Assembly: GCA_016708725.1 (NCBI GenBank)
Contig: JADJFE010000002.1
Coordinates: 124,001 to 188,000, forward strand
Length of the DNA: 64,000 nt
Direction of reading: 5' to 3'
Source of the DNA: Candidatus Aalborgicola bjergmarkensis
GTDB lineage: Bacteria; Pseudomonadota; Gammaproteobacteria; Burkholderiales; Burkholderiaceae_C
Position 1 is the first letter of the stretch. Every line of letters starts with the position of its first letter. The notes beneath the pieces are model-generated. The model had not been told where the DNA came from. It saw only the letters and a program-made list of their open reading frames with translations, and ran no database searches. The position numbers and the translations under genes were made by a program. Of the stretch, positions 1 to 8,920 are shown piece after piece.

Positions 1-196
1 TGGATGCATCCGGTGCCAGCAACACCCGCAGGCCATTGGGAAGGCGGTATTCCGTGATGCCTTCCACAACAGTGAATTTGCTGGCCTTGACCGACACGAC
101 AGGTGCAACAGGCTGAGGGGTACTTTCAACCGGTTCCGTAGCACCGGCCAATGCAGTACCAAGCACCAGACACGAGCTGGCAATCATTAGGCGCAT
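1..196 (-). CDS. M16-family zinc peptidase, N-terminus (partial)
   Basis: Reading leftwards from the ATG at 196, the 65 visible codons start with a short hydrophobic segment (MRLMIASSCLVLGTALAGA) that looks like a signal peptide. A Pro/Val-rich linker follows, then EYRLPNGLRVLLAPDAS, the typical opening of the pitrilysin/M16 peptidase domain. The HxxEH zinc site lies beyond the window. M16 proteins of this type are exported, about 450 or 900 residues long, and cleave oligopeptides in the periplasm. A second in-frame ATG at 187 would shorten the signal. The call depends only on the N-terminal motif. Confidence 0.7.
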   Translation of the reverse strand, partial: MRLMIASSCLVLGTALAGATEPVESTPQPVAPVVSVKASKFTVVEGITEYRLPNGLRVLLAPDAS

Positions 197-395
197 AAAC
201 AATCTTTCAGAGTTATTCAGAGTTAAATCGCAAGGGGCGATGATACAAACACGAGGGGCTTACCCGATTGGCGCATGAACACCCCGCACTGGCTTACCGT
301 TTCATGTATTGTCTGGCACAGGTCATTTCCCGACGTTTGCGCCGGACATCGGGAATGATGGCCGACTTTTTGAGCGACTCTAATTAACCTTGACC

Positions 396-665
396 TTAAC
401 TTTTATCAACTTTTTTTGCGGGTGATTTCAGAATTTTTGGAATGCTGTCCATCACCATTTTTTGCATGCTTTCGGTCAAACGGAAACCCTCCGGCAAGAA
501 GATGGAGAGGATTTTGGTCGGGTCATAGTCGCTCAATATGTCCGTGGCTCTTTTTTCAAACTTGGCGATGATGCGCTCCTGCACGGCCTGGACATCGGGA
601 AGCCCCATAGTGTCCCTGACCTCCTTGGGGGTTGCTTCCACTTCGATTTCCATCTTGATTTTCAT
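396..665 (-). CDS. DUF6489-like small protein
   Basis: An 89-residue protein starting MKIKMEIEVEATPKEVRDTM followed by GLPDVQ. That opening (short beta strand, TPxEVR, GLPDV) matches my memory of the DUF6489 family, whose function is unknown. The middle is helical and amphipathic; the tail is Lys-rich (KKVDKS). No signal peptide or membrane segment is visible. It lies 68 bp downstream of the 92-aa gene and runs with it and mfd on the minus strand, so the three could share a transcript. AGGAG-like bases (complement of 'ctcct') precede the ATG. Confidence 0.65.
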   Translation of the reverse strand: MKIKMEIEVEATPKEVRDTMGLPDVQAVQERIIAKFEKRATDILSDYDPTKILSIFLPEGFRLTESMQKMVMDSIPKILKSPAKKVDKS

Positions 666-733
666 ACTTTACTCCTCGGATTTGAATTTTTTACACCATT
701 CGCGGCTTGCGCCGCGAAAACACAAAAACAGTA

Positions 734-1012
734 TTATTTTTTGTCAACCTTTTCGACTTTTTCAACCTGCCCCAGCAGCCGCGATGCAATCTCGCCTACT
801 TTCTGATTGACTAGGCGAATGGTTTCATAAACGTTGCCAATCGAGCGGTTCAGCACTTCCTTGGAACCCTCAGCGGCGCTCTCAAGCACGTCAATACGCG
901 CGAGAAAATCCAGTGGCATACTGGCCAGGCGCTTGTGAATATCCTCAATGGTGGTGGCACCATTGTCTATGGATTCCTGTACAAATTTTTGCAGTGAATT
1001 CAGCATTTCCAT
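734..1012 (-). CDS. Small coiled-coil protein, function unknown
   Basis: A 92-aa protein beginning MEMLNSLQKFVQESIDNGAT. I chose the ATG at 1012 because upstream codons in the same frame are low-complexity and lack family-like sequence. The protein is almost entirely predicted helix with heptad-like Leu/Ile/Val spacing and ends in the repetitive tail VEKVEKVDKK. This is phasin-like in character, but I do not recognise a family. It sits 77 bp after the mfd stop and 68 bp before the DUF6489-like gene, all on the minus strand. The tail resembles the Lys/Asp tail of its neighbour. Confidence 0.6.
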   Translation of the reverse strand: MEMLNSLQKFVQESIDNGATTIEDIHKRLASMPLDFLARIDVLESAAEGSKEVLNRSIGNVYETIRLVNQKVGEIASRLLGQVEKVEKVDKK

Positions 1013-1088
1013 CGTATGTGTTCCTTGTTGATTGCGGTCATCGGGGTCATTCGGGCCATTTGCAGCATTGTGTTGCCGCAGCAGCATT

Positions 1089-4000
1089 CTAGGCCAGGCT
1101 GCGCAGCACATCGCGCACCATCTGTGCGCGGTCTTTCACTTCGGCCAGTGCGCGTTCGATGCGCAGTTTTTCGTTGCCAACCAGTTTGATGTGCTTGTGC
1201 TTTTGAATCAGGGCGATGATTTTCATCGGATCAATGGGTGGATTTTTCTCAAAGGTGATATTGATGCCAGAGGGTGCGGCATCCACCTTGAGAACGCCAT
1301 AGGGTTTGGCCAGTACACGCAGACGGTGCACGTCAATCAGTGTCTGCGCCTGCGGGGGGAGTTTGCCAAAGCGGTCAATGATTTCTTCCAGCAAGGTATC
1401 GACCTGATCGGTGTTTTTTGCCGTGGCCAGTTTTTTATAAAACGACAGGCGCAAGTGCACGTCGCCACAATAATCGTCCGGCAGCAAAGCCGGTGCGTGC
1501 AGATTGATGTCGGTCGTGGCGGTCAGCGGACTCAGCAGATCGGGTTCGATTCCCGCCTTGAGACAACGCACGGCCTCGGACAGCATTTCGTTGTAGAGCT
1601 GAAAACCGACCTCCAGCATATTGCCGCTCTGGCTTTCGCCCAGCACCTCACCGGCACCGCGAATCTCCAGGTCGTGCATCGCCAGATAAAAACCACTGCC
1701 CAGCTCTTCCATCGCCTGAATCGCGTCAAGCCGCTGGCTGGCCTGTTTGGTCAAGCCTTGCAGATCGGGCACCATCAGATAGGCATACGCCTGGTGGTGG
1801 CTGCGACCGACGCGCCCGCGCAACTGGTGCAACTGCGCCAGGCCAAACTTGTCGGCGCGGCTGATGACAATGGTGTTGGCCGTGGGCACGTCAATGCCGG
1901 TTTCAATGATCGTCGAGCACAGCAACAGGTTGTAGCGCTGGGCGATGAAGTCGCGCATCACCGCCTCCAGCTGGCGCTCGGGCATCTGGCCGTGGGCAAT
2001 GGCGATGCGTGCTTCGGGCAGCAACTCTTCCAGTTTGGCGCGGCGATTCTCGATGGTCTCGACCTCGTTGTGCAGAAAATACACCTGCCCGCCGCGCTTG
2101 AGTTCGCGCAACACGGCCTCGCGGATCACACCGTTGTTTTCCGAGCGCACAAAGGTCTTGATCGCCAGACGGCGCTGCGGCGCGGTGGCAATCACGCTCA
2201 GGTCGCGCAAGCCCTCCAGCGCCATGCCCATGGTGCGCGGAATCGGCGTGGCGGTGAGCGTCAACACGTCAACCTCGGCACGCAGCGCTTTCATCGCCTC
2301 CTTGTGGCGTACACCAAAGCGGTGTTCCTCGTCGATGATCAGCAGGCCCAGCTCCTTGAACTTGGTGTCCTGGCTCAGCAGTTTGTGCGTGCCGACCACG
2401 ATGTCAATCGTGCCATCGGCCAAGCCCTTGAGCGCGGCATTGATCTCCTTGGTCGAGCGAAAGCGGCTCATCTCGGCGACCTTGATCGGCCACTTGGCAA
2501 AGCGGTTGGTCAGCGTCTGGTAATGCTGCTCGGCCAGCAGCGTGGTCGGTGCCAGCAGCGCGACCTGTTTGCCGCCCGTGACCGCGACAAAGGCGGCGCG
2601 CAGGGCCACCTCGGTCTTGCCAAAACCCACATCGCCGCACACCAGCCGGTCCATCGGGCGTGGACTGACCATGTCCTGAATCACGCAATGGATGGCCGCG
2701 CGCTGGTCGGCGGTTTCCTCAAAGCCAAAGTCGTTGGCAAAGGTTTCATAATCATCCGCCGCAAAGCGAAAGGCATGGCCCTCGCGCGCGGCGCGGCGGG
2801 CGTAGATGTTCAGCAGCTCGGCAGCCGAGTCGCGCACCTGCTCGGCGGCGCGGCGTTTGGCCTTGTCCCACTGGCCGCTGCCGAGTTTATGCAGCGGCGC
2901 TTCTTCGGCGCTCACACCTGTATAGCGGCTGATGAGCTGCAACTGGCTCACCGGCACATACAGCACGGCCTGGTCGGCGTATTCCAGGTGCAGAAATTCC
3001 TGCAACTGCGGCGTGCCATCGGCTGCCTTGTTGCCCAGGTCCATGTTGACCAGCCCCCGGTAGCGGCCAATGCCGTGCGCCGAATGCACCACGGGGTCGC
3101 CGATATTGAGCTCGCTCAAGTCCTTGATCAGGGCTTCAACGTCGCTGACCTGTTCCTGCTTTTTGCGCCTGCGGGTGCTGGGGCTCAGGGCAAACAGTTC
3201 CGTCTCGGTTACCAGGTCCATGCCGCCATCCGGCCAGCCAAAACCCGTGCTCAAGGCGGCGGTGGCGATGCCGAATTTTCGTGGCTGGTCTGAAAATCGA
3301 GCAGGGAATCGAATGCCGGTGGATCAATGGCGCCACTGCGCAAAAAGTCCAGCAGACTGGCACGGCGGCCATCGCTTTCGGCCAGCACCAGAATGCGCTG
3401 CGCGGTGCCCAAGGCATAGGCCTTCAGCCGCGCCAGCGGGTTTTCCGTACCCCGTTGCACCGACAAGGGCGGCAGCGCATGGGTGTGGCTGGTGTCTTGC
3501 TCTGTGGCTGGCCGCAGCGCCAGTTGCGCATACGCATTGGCCTTGGCATAAAACTGCTCGGCGCCCAGAAACAGCGCTTCCGGCGGCAGCACGGGCTGCT
3601 CACGGTCGGTTTGCAGCAGACGGTAGCGCTCACGGGTGTCTTGCCAGAAGCGCTGGAAAGCCGCCTGCACATCGCCGTGCAGCACGACGGTGGCGTCCAT
3701 CCCCAGGTAGTCAAAAACGGTGGCGGTGTCTTCAAAGAACAGCGGCAGGTAATACTCGATGCCCGCAGTGGCTATTCCCTGGCCAATATCCTTGTAGATA
3801 CGGCTTTTGGTCGGGTCGCCATCGAGCAGTTCGCGCCAGCGGCTGCGAAAGCGCGCACGCGCCGCCTCGTCCATCGGAAATTCGCGCCCCGGCAGCAGGC
3901 GCACTTCGGGCACCGGGTACAGGCTGCGCTGGTTGTCGGGGTCAAAGGTGCGGATGCTGTCGATCTCATCGTCAAACAGATCGACGCGGTAGGGTACGAC

Positions 4001-4540
4001 GCTGCCCATTGGAAACAGATCAATCAGGCTGCCACGCACGGCGTATTCACCGGGACTGACCACTTGCGTCACATGGCTATAGCCCGCCAGCGTGAGCTGC
4101 GCCTTGAGTTTGTCCGCGTCGAGTTTTTGCCGGGTCTTGAAGCTAAAGGTATAGCCTGCCAGAAAACCCGGCGGCGCCAGCCGGTACAGCGCGGTGGTGG
4201 CCGGCACCAGAATCACGTCGGCGCCCGTTTCCTTGTCGCGCTGCGAGATACGCCACAGCGTAGCCAGGCGCTCGCTGATCAGATCGTGGTGCGGCGAAAA
4301 GCTATCGTAGGGCAGCGTTTCCCAGTCCGGGAACAGGGCGCAGCGCAGACCCGGCGCAAAAAAAGGAATTTCTTCCAGCAAACGTTGGGCATCGCTGGCA
4401 TCCGCCGTCACCACCGCCATGGGCTTGCCAGCAGCCTTCTCGCGCTCGCCCAGCTGGGCCAGCAAAAGGGCATCCGAAGAACCGGGAGGACATGGCAGGG
4501 TAAAACGTTTGCCTAGGGGGAGTTTGGGTAAATCCATCAT
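1089..4540 (-). pseudogene. mfd: Transcription-repair coupling factor Mfd, one frameshift
   Basis: Mfd is a DNA translocase that removes RNA polymerase stalled at lesions and recruits UvrA. The N-terminal part (4540 to about 3273) carries the UvrB-homology region (DWETLPYDSFSPHHDLISER) and the linker. The C-terminal part (about 3273 to 1089) has the RNAP-interacting segment (DPVVHSAHGIGRYRG), Walker A-type GDVGFGKTE, DEEHRFG (motif II), TATPIPRTM (motif III) and GRVGRS. The two parts are in different frames. One extra base in 'gaatttt' at 3273-3279 would restore the expected sequence ENFGIATAALSTGFGWP. This is either a homopolymer sequencing error or a recent null allele; nothing else in the gene is damaged. 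Start at 4540 (MMDLPKLPLGKRF); 4537 is equally possible. Confidence 0.9.
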
Positions 4541-4550
4541 GGAGCGATCA

Positions 4551-4736
4551 CTACCCAGAGATTTCACGCTTGAGGCGGGCGATGGTGGCTTCGAGGTCGA
4601 ACTGTCGTGCTTGCTCCGCCAACTTTGCAACACTGTAGCCTGCTTCGGCATTCAGGGCAGCTTTGACGGCCCACAATTCTTGCAAAACCGGGTCTTCGCG
4701 GCCCAGTCGGACAGGATATTGTTTCTCACGGGACAA
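4551..4736 (-). pseudogene. Antitoxin of a PIN-toxin pair, 5' end displaced
   Basis: The 61 residues after a TTG (REKQYPVRLGREDPVLQELW and onward) align without gaps to the intact antitoxin at 42706-42915, sharing LQELWAVKAALNAEAGYS and FDLEATIARLKRE. In the intact copy the start overlaps the toxin stop. Here the reading frame continues upstream as TETPNAEILS before running into the inserted omega-RNA-like segment, so the native ATG has been separated. A weak TTG or readthrough could still express it. The family is a small helical partner for PIN nucleases in the VapBC manner (inference from the pairing). Confidence 0.6.
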
Positions 4737-4775
4737 TATTTCGGCATTCGGGGTCTCGGTGCGCGGAACCCGCCC

Positions 4776-5000
4776 GGCGGGGGGGGGGGGGGGGCGCAGT
4801 AAAAGGTGCAGGCTTTTCCTGCTGGGCGAGCTCCCGTCGCTGGTCTGCGACCAACTCCCCTCGACAGCGCCCAGCCCCGGCGCAGGCGCTGGGCCTGCTG
4901 GGCGTCGCGCCTGACACTCGGCAAGAAGCTCGTTAAGGGGGCGTCTGCTTCAACCTGGCTCGTTGTCTTTCGACTCCAAGCTCCGGCCTTTAGGCCGGGG
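4776..5000 (-). ncRNA. Omega-RNA-like / IS200-IS605 end fragment between toxin and antitoxin
   Basis: The first 20 nt on the minus strand (5000 to 4981) form a tight hairpin, CCCCGGCC-TAAA-GGCCGGAG, the style of end hairpin seen on IS200/IS605-group elements. About 200 GC-rich, structured nt follow, with further complementary blocks (CCCAGCGCCTG/CGGGGCTGGG). No iscB or tnpB reading frame follows; the segment ends in a G16 run. Comparison with the intact toxin/antitoxin pair at 42.2-42.9 kb shows that this block is inserted exactly where toxin stop and antitoxin start overlap. The layout (hairpin, structured RNA, missing downstream nuclease) suggests a degraded IscB-type omega RNA; that identity is inferred from memory, not aligned. 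Confidence 0.45.
4779..4794. repeat. Homopolymer run of 16 G
   Basis: Sixteen consecutive G on the plus strand, directly after GCCCGGC, at the distal edge of the omega-RNA-like insertion. Such runs are prone to slippage and to base-calling error; its length should be treated as uncertain. Confidence 0.9.
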
Positions 5001-5492
5001 TAGTTGACGATAGTGTCTCCAGGAGTTCTTCCGGTGTGGCGAGCAAGGGCGGAGTAAAGCCCAGTTGCTCGATATGCTTTTGCAAACGGTATTTCGCTGC
5101 AGGTGAAACCATGTGGGCAAAGTTCCAGGTGGCGATGTATTCAACCTGGACAAGCGTCGCGAGTGCAATGTGTATGGCATCTTCCTGCTCGGTCGGTGGC
5201 ACGGCGCCTGCCGCAATGAGGCGTTCAGCCAGTTCTTCGCAGTCTGCCTCGACGGAGAATTTCGGCAATGGCTGACAAGCTGACAAATAGCGAGCCGTCG
5301 CATAGCGGCTTCGGGGTTTCCGGCGGCAACTTCTCTCAGCACCAGATTCGATGTGACCGCCTCAAAGGCGACACCGCGTTTTTCCCGCCATTCGTTGGTC
5401 AACTCCTGTCGCGCCGCAATCACCAGATCACGACTGGGGCGGGAGGTGAGATAGCTGATCACCGAGGGTTCAATGTAGATGCGGGGTAGCAT
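4990..5492 (-). pseudogene. PIN-domain toxin inactivated by an 8-bp tandem duplication
   Basis: Two frames together align end-to-end with the intact PIN protein at 42227-42709. The N-terminal frame has RIYIEPSVISYLTSRPSRDL; the C-terminal frame has EDAIHIALATLVQVEYIATW and LLATPEELLE. The frame changes at 5271-5286, where GCTGACAA is repeated twice in tandem. Removing one unit restores CQPLPKFSVEADCEEL in register with CQKVEQLGIDPAAKEL of the paralogue. The lesion is therefore a real slippage or duplication event rather than a homopolymer miscall. PIN toxins are Mg-dependent RNases; the N-terminal acidic residue here is Glu (YIEPSV), as in the paralogue (YVETSV). The end is fused to the inserted element. 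Confidence 0.75.
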
Positions 5493-5532
5493 GACGGATT
5501 TTGAAAAAATACTATTTTAATTTACATGGAAA

Positions 5533-5564
5533 ATATGGCCATATCCGGCTGAAATCCATATGGA
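5533..5564. promoter_or_regulatory. Paired palindromes upstream of PIN toxin (candidate operator)
   Basis: ATATGGCCATAT (5533-5544) and TCCATATGGA (5555-5564) are perfect palindromes sharing the half-site CCATAT and lie 40-70 bp upstream of the toxin start at 5492. Toxin-antitoxin complexes usually autorepress at such sites; the role here is inferred. Confidence 0.4.
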
Positions 5565-5944
5565 CCCTGCGGGAATAGCTCTTTATTTTATAGTAAATGG
5601 GTGGTGGTAGACAGGGTACAGGGCTTCCCACTTAAAGCGGGACAGCACGGCATTGCGACAGGCTCCAGGATACTTCCAGTCAAAGCCAAAATGCTCCTGA
5701 TACAATAGCTGCTCCCGCATACTACATAAGGCTTATAGCCCGATTGTCATGCAAAAATACCCGACAATGGCCCGTTTTGATGCCTCATGGCGGTATCAGC
5801 ATCGCCTTGACCCGTTTTGAAGGGAAAAATTCAAGGCAAATATGGCTGTACGCCTTATGTACCAAGCGGGAGTAGCTATGTTTTTTGCAGATACAGCGCC
5901 GCAGACGATAGGGGTAGAGAAGGACGCCGTCCTCCCCTCCCTCC

Positions 5945-5977
5945 GAACCGTGCGTGCAGTTTTCCCGCACACGGCTC
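5945..5977 (-). ncRNA. Group II intron domain V
   Basis: GAGCCGTGTGCGG GAAAA CTGCACGCACGGTTC folds into the two-part hairpin typical of domain V (33 nt), the catalytic heart of group II introns, with a GNRA-like loop and a bulge in the stem. Confidence 0.8.
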
Positions 5978-5994
5978 TCCAGTCAGTGGTTTCC

Positions 5995-7305
5995 TCATCG
6001 GGATTGGCTCGCTAACTGATAGGCTTGCGTCATGGTGAACAGTCCCCAAGTTTGCGAAGTAAGCATTTGGCCAGCGTGTATGATCTTCTCGGCATCGTCC
6101 CATACCCGGTCGTTTGTCCTGCTTGCGCAGTATCGCCCGTAGTCGCCTGCGGATAAATCCGTCCAGCGTTGGAATGTGCGTCGGTGGGCATGTTTGAAAT
6201 ATCCAAACCAGCCTTTGATTGTCGGGGTGAGGTCTGCAACAATTACGCTCATGCTGTCGCCTCTGGTACGAGCCGTCTTTTGGCGTATTTTGTCCTTGAA
6301 CCCTTGCAGGCTCTTCTTCCTCACCCAGCGCCTGCCTGCCTCAAACCGGTAGCCCAGAAACTCGAAACCTTGCCCATCTACCAGACAGTCTCCTGCATGG
6401 GTCTTGTCCGGGTGTAGGCTTAGGCCGTTTTCTTCTACCCACGCTTTGACTTCTTCCAGCGCCTTATGCGCTTGTGGCGCACTTTTGCACAAAATCACAA
6501 AGTCGTCTGCGTAGCGCACCATTTTGTAGCCTGACCCTGTCATTTCACATCCAAAGGATGCAGATACAGATTGGCCAGCAGCGGGCTGATGACAGCTCCT
6601 TGTGGGGTGCCTGCCGTTGGTGTCCATCGCTCTGCTTCCTTGACAATGTCCTGACAAAGCCAGCTATCGAGCAGTTCCAGCAATTTGCCATCGCTGATGC
6701 GCCCGAATCCTGGTTCTTAGCAGTTCGTGCGGAATACTGTCGAAGTAGCCCTTGATGTCGGCATCGACCGTGGGTGTAGCCTTGCTTCAGGTACGCATCA
6801 ACTTCCCGCAGCGCATCCTTGCAGCCTTTGCCAGGGCGAAATCCGTAACTCATGGGTAGAAACTCCCACTCAAAGATCGGCTCAATCACCATTTTCACCG
6901 CCGTTTGGACGATTCTGTCTTTAACGGTGGGTATCCCCAGTGGACGCGTTTTACCGCCGGCCTTGGGTATTTCACACGTTTGACTGCCTGGGGTTGATAC
7001 CTTCCTTGTTCGAGGTCTTTCGCCAGTTCGTTCAGATATACCAGTTCTTTGGCTGCAAACATTTCAACACTTTGTCGGTCTATTCCTGCTGCCCCTTTGT
7101 TGGCTTGAACTTGCGCCCACGCCGCTTGCAGAGTGCTTGGTCGATAGACCTTGTCGATCAAACTGAACCATTTACTTCCTTTGACGCCGTTACCCAGCGC
7201 CGCCAACATACGCTCTGTCCAGATAGTACGATCCACCCATCTCCATTCGGCTGGGACGGATTCAGTTTGTTTAGCCATTTCTGGCACTGGCACTAATTCG
7301 CTCAT
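5995..7305 (-). pseudogene. ltrA: Group II intron reverse transcriptase/maturase (frameshifted)
   Basis: The intact product would be about 430 residues of reverse transcriptase plus maturase (domain X). The N-terminal part (7305-6895) has KVYRPSTLQAAWAQVQANKG and GIDRQSVE (RT-0/1). The middle frame has FLPMSYGFRPGKGCKDAL (RT-2/2a). The C-terminal frame carries the polymerase motif YADDFVIL with HPDKT and domain X (TIKGWFGYFKHAHRRTF). At least two frame changes separate these blocks (near 6897 and between about 6700 and 6600), so a functional protein is unlikely. No C-terminal HNH nuclease domain is visible. It lies inside the intron on the same strand. Confidence 0.8.
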
Positions 7306-7961
7306 GCTCTCGCTCTCTGAATTTCACGTTTCCACTTTCCTACCACCTTCCCTGGCGCGGCTTTCCCTACTCCGCGTTTCTCAGACTGCTGTCTGCAATG
7401 TTTAGGCGCGAGGGGCGAACCCCGGTTACTCAAACTCGCGTTTATCGGATCGTTTCAATCCGTGTTGGCCCTGTTTGCTCTTGCAGCCCATCGGTACTAC
7501 GATGGCTCTGACTCCTGCCGCCGTCACCTCGGCTGACAGGTCTCCCCGCTTATCTCTACACCTTCTCAACGTTGCGCCTCCAACCACGTTATGCAACCCC
7601 GGCATCGCTTTACACGCCATTACAGCGTACCGGGCGAATTTCGGACTTCGCCATTTCCCAGCAGGCTCGTCGTCACACGCCGCCGAATCGAGTTCGCTTT
7701 ACTGCGCACCGCCAATTCGTCTCCAGTTGCTCTCCACCCGCTTCGCAGCGACGCAGTTACTTTCGACTACAGGGCTTTGGCTTACCTGACACGGACTTTC
7801 ACCGTGTTGATGTAGCGCCTTCACGGGCGCACTGGGAGTGGCGGGAGCCACGAATTCGCGTCTTCCGGCGCTCCCACAGGAATCACATCCAGCCTGTACG
7901 AAAATGACAATGCCTTGCCTGTCCCGCCTTAAGTGGGAAGCCGCAATGTGGAACCCATGCT

Positions 7962-8066
7962 GTGACGCTCGCGTACCTGCTCGACACGAATGTGGTCTCC
8001 GAGCTTCGCAAGCAGCGCCCGCATGGTGGCGTGGTCGCCTGGCTGGAATACAAGAAATGTGGCTGA
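7962..8066 (+). pseudogene. PIN-domain toxin, N-terminal fragment
   Basis: A GTG-initiated 34-codon stretch reads VTLAYLLDTNVVSELRK followed by RPHGGVVAWLEY, the start of a VapC/FitB-type PIN nuclease including the first catalytic Asp (LLDTNVVSE). It stops at TGA after about a quarter of the domain. It begins 20 bp after the right terminal repeat of copy A, so the module was probably cut by rearrangement there. No antitoxin remains upstream. Confidence 0.6.
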
Positions 8067-8151
8067 CTTTCATGCGCTCGGACTAGAGGTTTTCAATCCA
8101 TTCGCTCCTGTGTAGACCTGTGGGTACATACTTTTTCCAGTACTGCGGCAT

Positions 8152-8571
8152 CTAGCGAAGCGGCACCACGACCTCGGGCGTAAGCCCCAGGCGCTTGGCG
8201 CGGCGCGCAAACCGTCGGTCATCGAAACTCATAAACTCCGTGCAGCCACTGCTGGCCAACAGGTGCAGCGCATCGGCAAAATCCAGCCCGTCCTTATGCA
8301 GGGCCAGTGCGTCGTTCACGCGCGCCCATTCTTCGACCGTCACGTGGGAAAGCCCCAGCAAATGCTGGACGACCCGCACAAAGTCATCCACTGCAAAGCC
8401 GTAAAAAGCGCGCAACACCCATTCCAGTTCCAGCACCACCGTGAGCGGAACAAATACGGGTCTGGCCTGCGTCAATAAACGGTGGGCTATGGGACGCTGC
8501 AGGGCAGCTTCCGGGTCTGCGGGGTCGTCCACATAAAAGCGGGCCAGTACATTAGTATCAAGCGCTATCAT
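8152..8571 (-). CDS. vapC: VapC-type PIN-domain toxin
   Basis: A 139-aa PIN nuclease beginning MIALDTNVLARFYVDDPADP. Conserved acidic positions are seen in LDTN near residue 5, ELEW mid-domain, DFADALH (about residue 100) and the C-terminal SFDDRRF. VapC toxins cleave tRNA or rRNA and are silenced by their antitoxin. Its start lies within the last codons of the upstream antitoxin gene (14-nt overlap), indicating translational coupling in an antitoxin-first operon. Length and motifs look intact. Confidence 0.85.
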   Translation of the reverse strand: MIALDTNVLARFYVDDPADPEAALQRPIAHRLLTQARPVFVPLTVVLELEWVLRAFYGFAVDDFVRVVQHLLGLSHVTVEEWARVNDALALHKDGLDFADALHLLASSGCTEFMSFDDRRFARRAKRLGLTPEVVVPLR

Positions 8572-8824
8572 CTGCGCCCTCACGCATGGCCGATGCCACG
8601 TCAAAATCGGCCAGACTGCGCCGCCCCGGCTTTTTGCACACCAACATGCCAAAGCCGTCTTCGGCCTGGGTGGGCGTCAGCTGGCGTTTTACTTCGGCGT
8701 GGATCACATGTCCCTCCAGACGAAAATCGAGCTGGCAGCCGGGTGTAATGTTCAGTTTGCGCCGGATGTCGGCTGGTATGACAACCTGGCCCTTGTGTGA
8801 AACGGTAACGGTAACGGTTGACAT
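8558..8824 (-). CDS. vapB: AbrB/SpoVT-type antitoxin (VapB-like)
   Basis: An 88-aa protein. Residues 1-48 (MSTVTVTVSHKGQVVIPADI) form the swapped-hairpin AbrB/MazE DNA-binding domain. The C-terminal half (LADFDVASAMREGADD) is the usual toxin-binding tail. It should neutralise the overlapping PIN toxin and autorepress the operon. A strong ribosome-binding site (AAGGAGAT on the minus strand) and a 17-bp palindrome precede the start. Confidence 0.85.
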   Translation of the reverse strand: MSTVTVTVSHKGQVVIPADIRRKLNITPGCQLDFRLEGHVIHAEVKRQLTPTQAEDGFGMLVCKKPGRRSLADFDVASAMREGADDSA

Positions 8825-8835
8825 GGCATCTCCTT

Positions 8836-8852
8836 GTCTTACTTGGTAAGAC
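8836..8852. promoter_or_regulatory. Palindromic operator candidate for vapBC
   Basis: GTCTTAC-TTG-GTAAGAC, a perfect 7-bp inverted repeat with a 3-bp spacer, sits just upstream of the vapB ribosome-binding site. AbrB-fold antitoxins bind such symmetric sites; autoregulation is inferred. Confidence 0.5.
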
Positions 8853-8920
8853 GAATTTAGCCCGGCGATGCACAGATGTCAACGGTCCCTTTGCCTGCAA
8901 TCCTAGAATACGACCCTACC

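Larger units (their letters stand above)
5908..7832 (-). mobile_element. Group II intron with degenerate maturase gene
   Basis: The minus strand begins GTGCGCCC at 7832, a standard group II 5' end, contains a reverse-transcriptase gene (7305-5995) and has a canonical domain V at 5977-5945 followed by a short domain VI. The 3' boundary is set by comparison with uninterrupted repeat copy B, where CGTCTGCGGCGC continues directly. Size, about 1.9 kb, is normal for bacterial introns. The maturase is frameshifted, so mobility would need help in trans. The 5' exon side has about 40 bp not present in copy B, so that junction is less certain. Confidence 0.75.
5622..7942. repeat. Composite dispersed repeat, copy A (carries group II intron)
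   Basis: Outer terminal inverted repeats of 24 bp (5622-5645 and 7919-7942, GGCTTCCCACTT.. and ..AAGTGGGAAGCC) enclose a core shared with copies B-E. Inside the core two inverted copies of a roughly 36-bp motif (5704-5740 and 5844-5879, ATAGCTGCTCCCGC.. / ..GCGGGAGTAGCTAT) flank about 100 bp. No protein-coding function is supported. A group II intron (5908-7832) has inserted near the right end. The element ends 20 bp before a PIN-toxin fragment. Confidence 0.7.

Noticed and set aside
1032..3293. 753-codon plus-strand open frame opposite mfd
   Set aside because: It is the antisense shadow of mfd; composition is His/Gln/Arg-rich without any domain.
5785..5970. Recurrent small frames in the composite repeats (KKHSYSRLVHKAYS...)
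   Set aside because: The peptide recurs because the DNA repeat recurs; frames are broken differently in each copy and there is no ribosome site or family.
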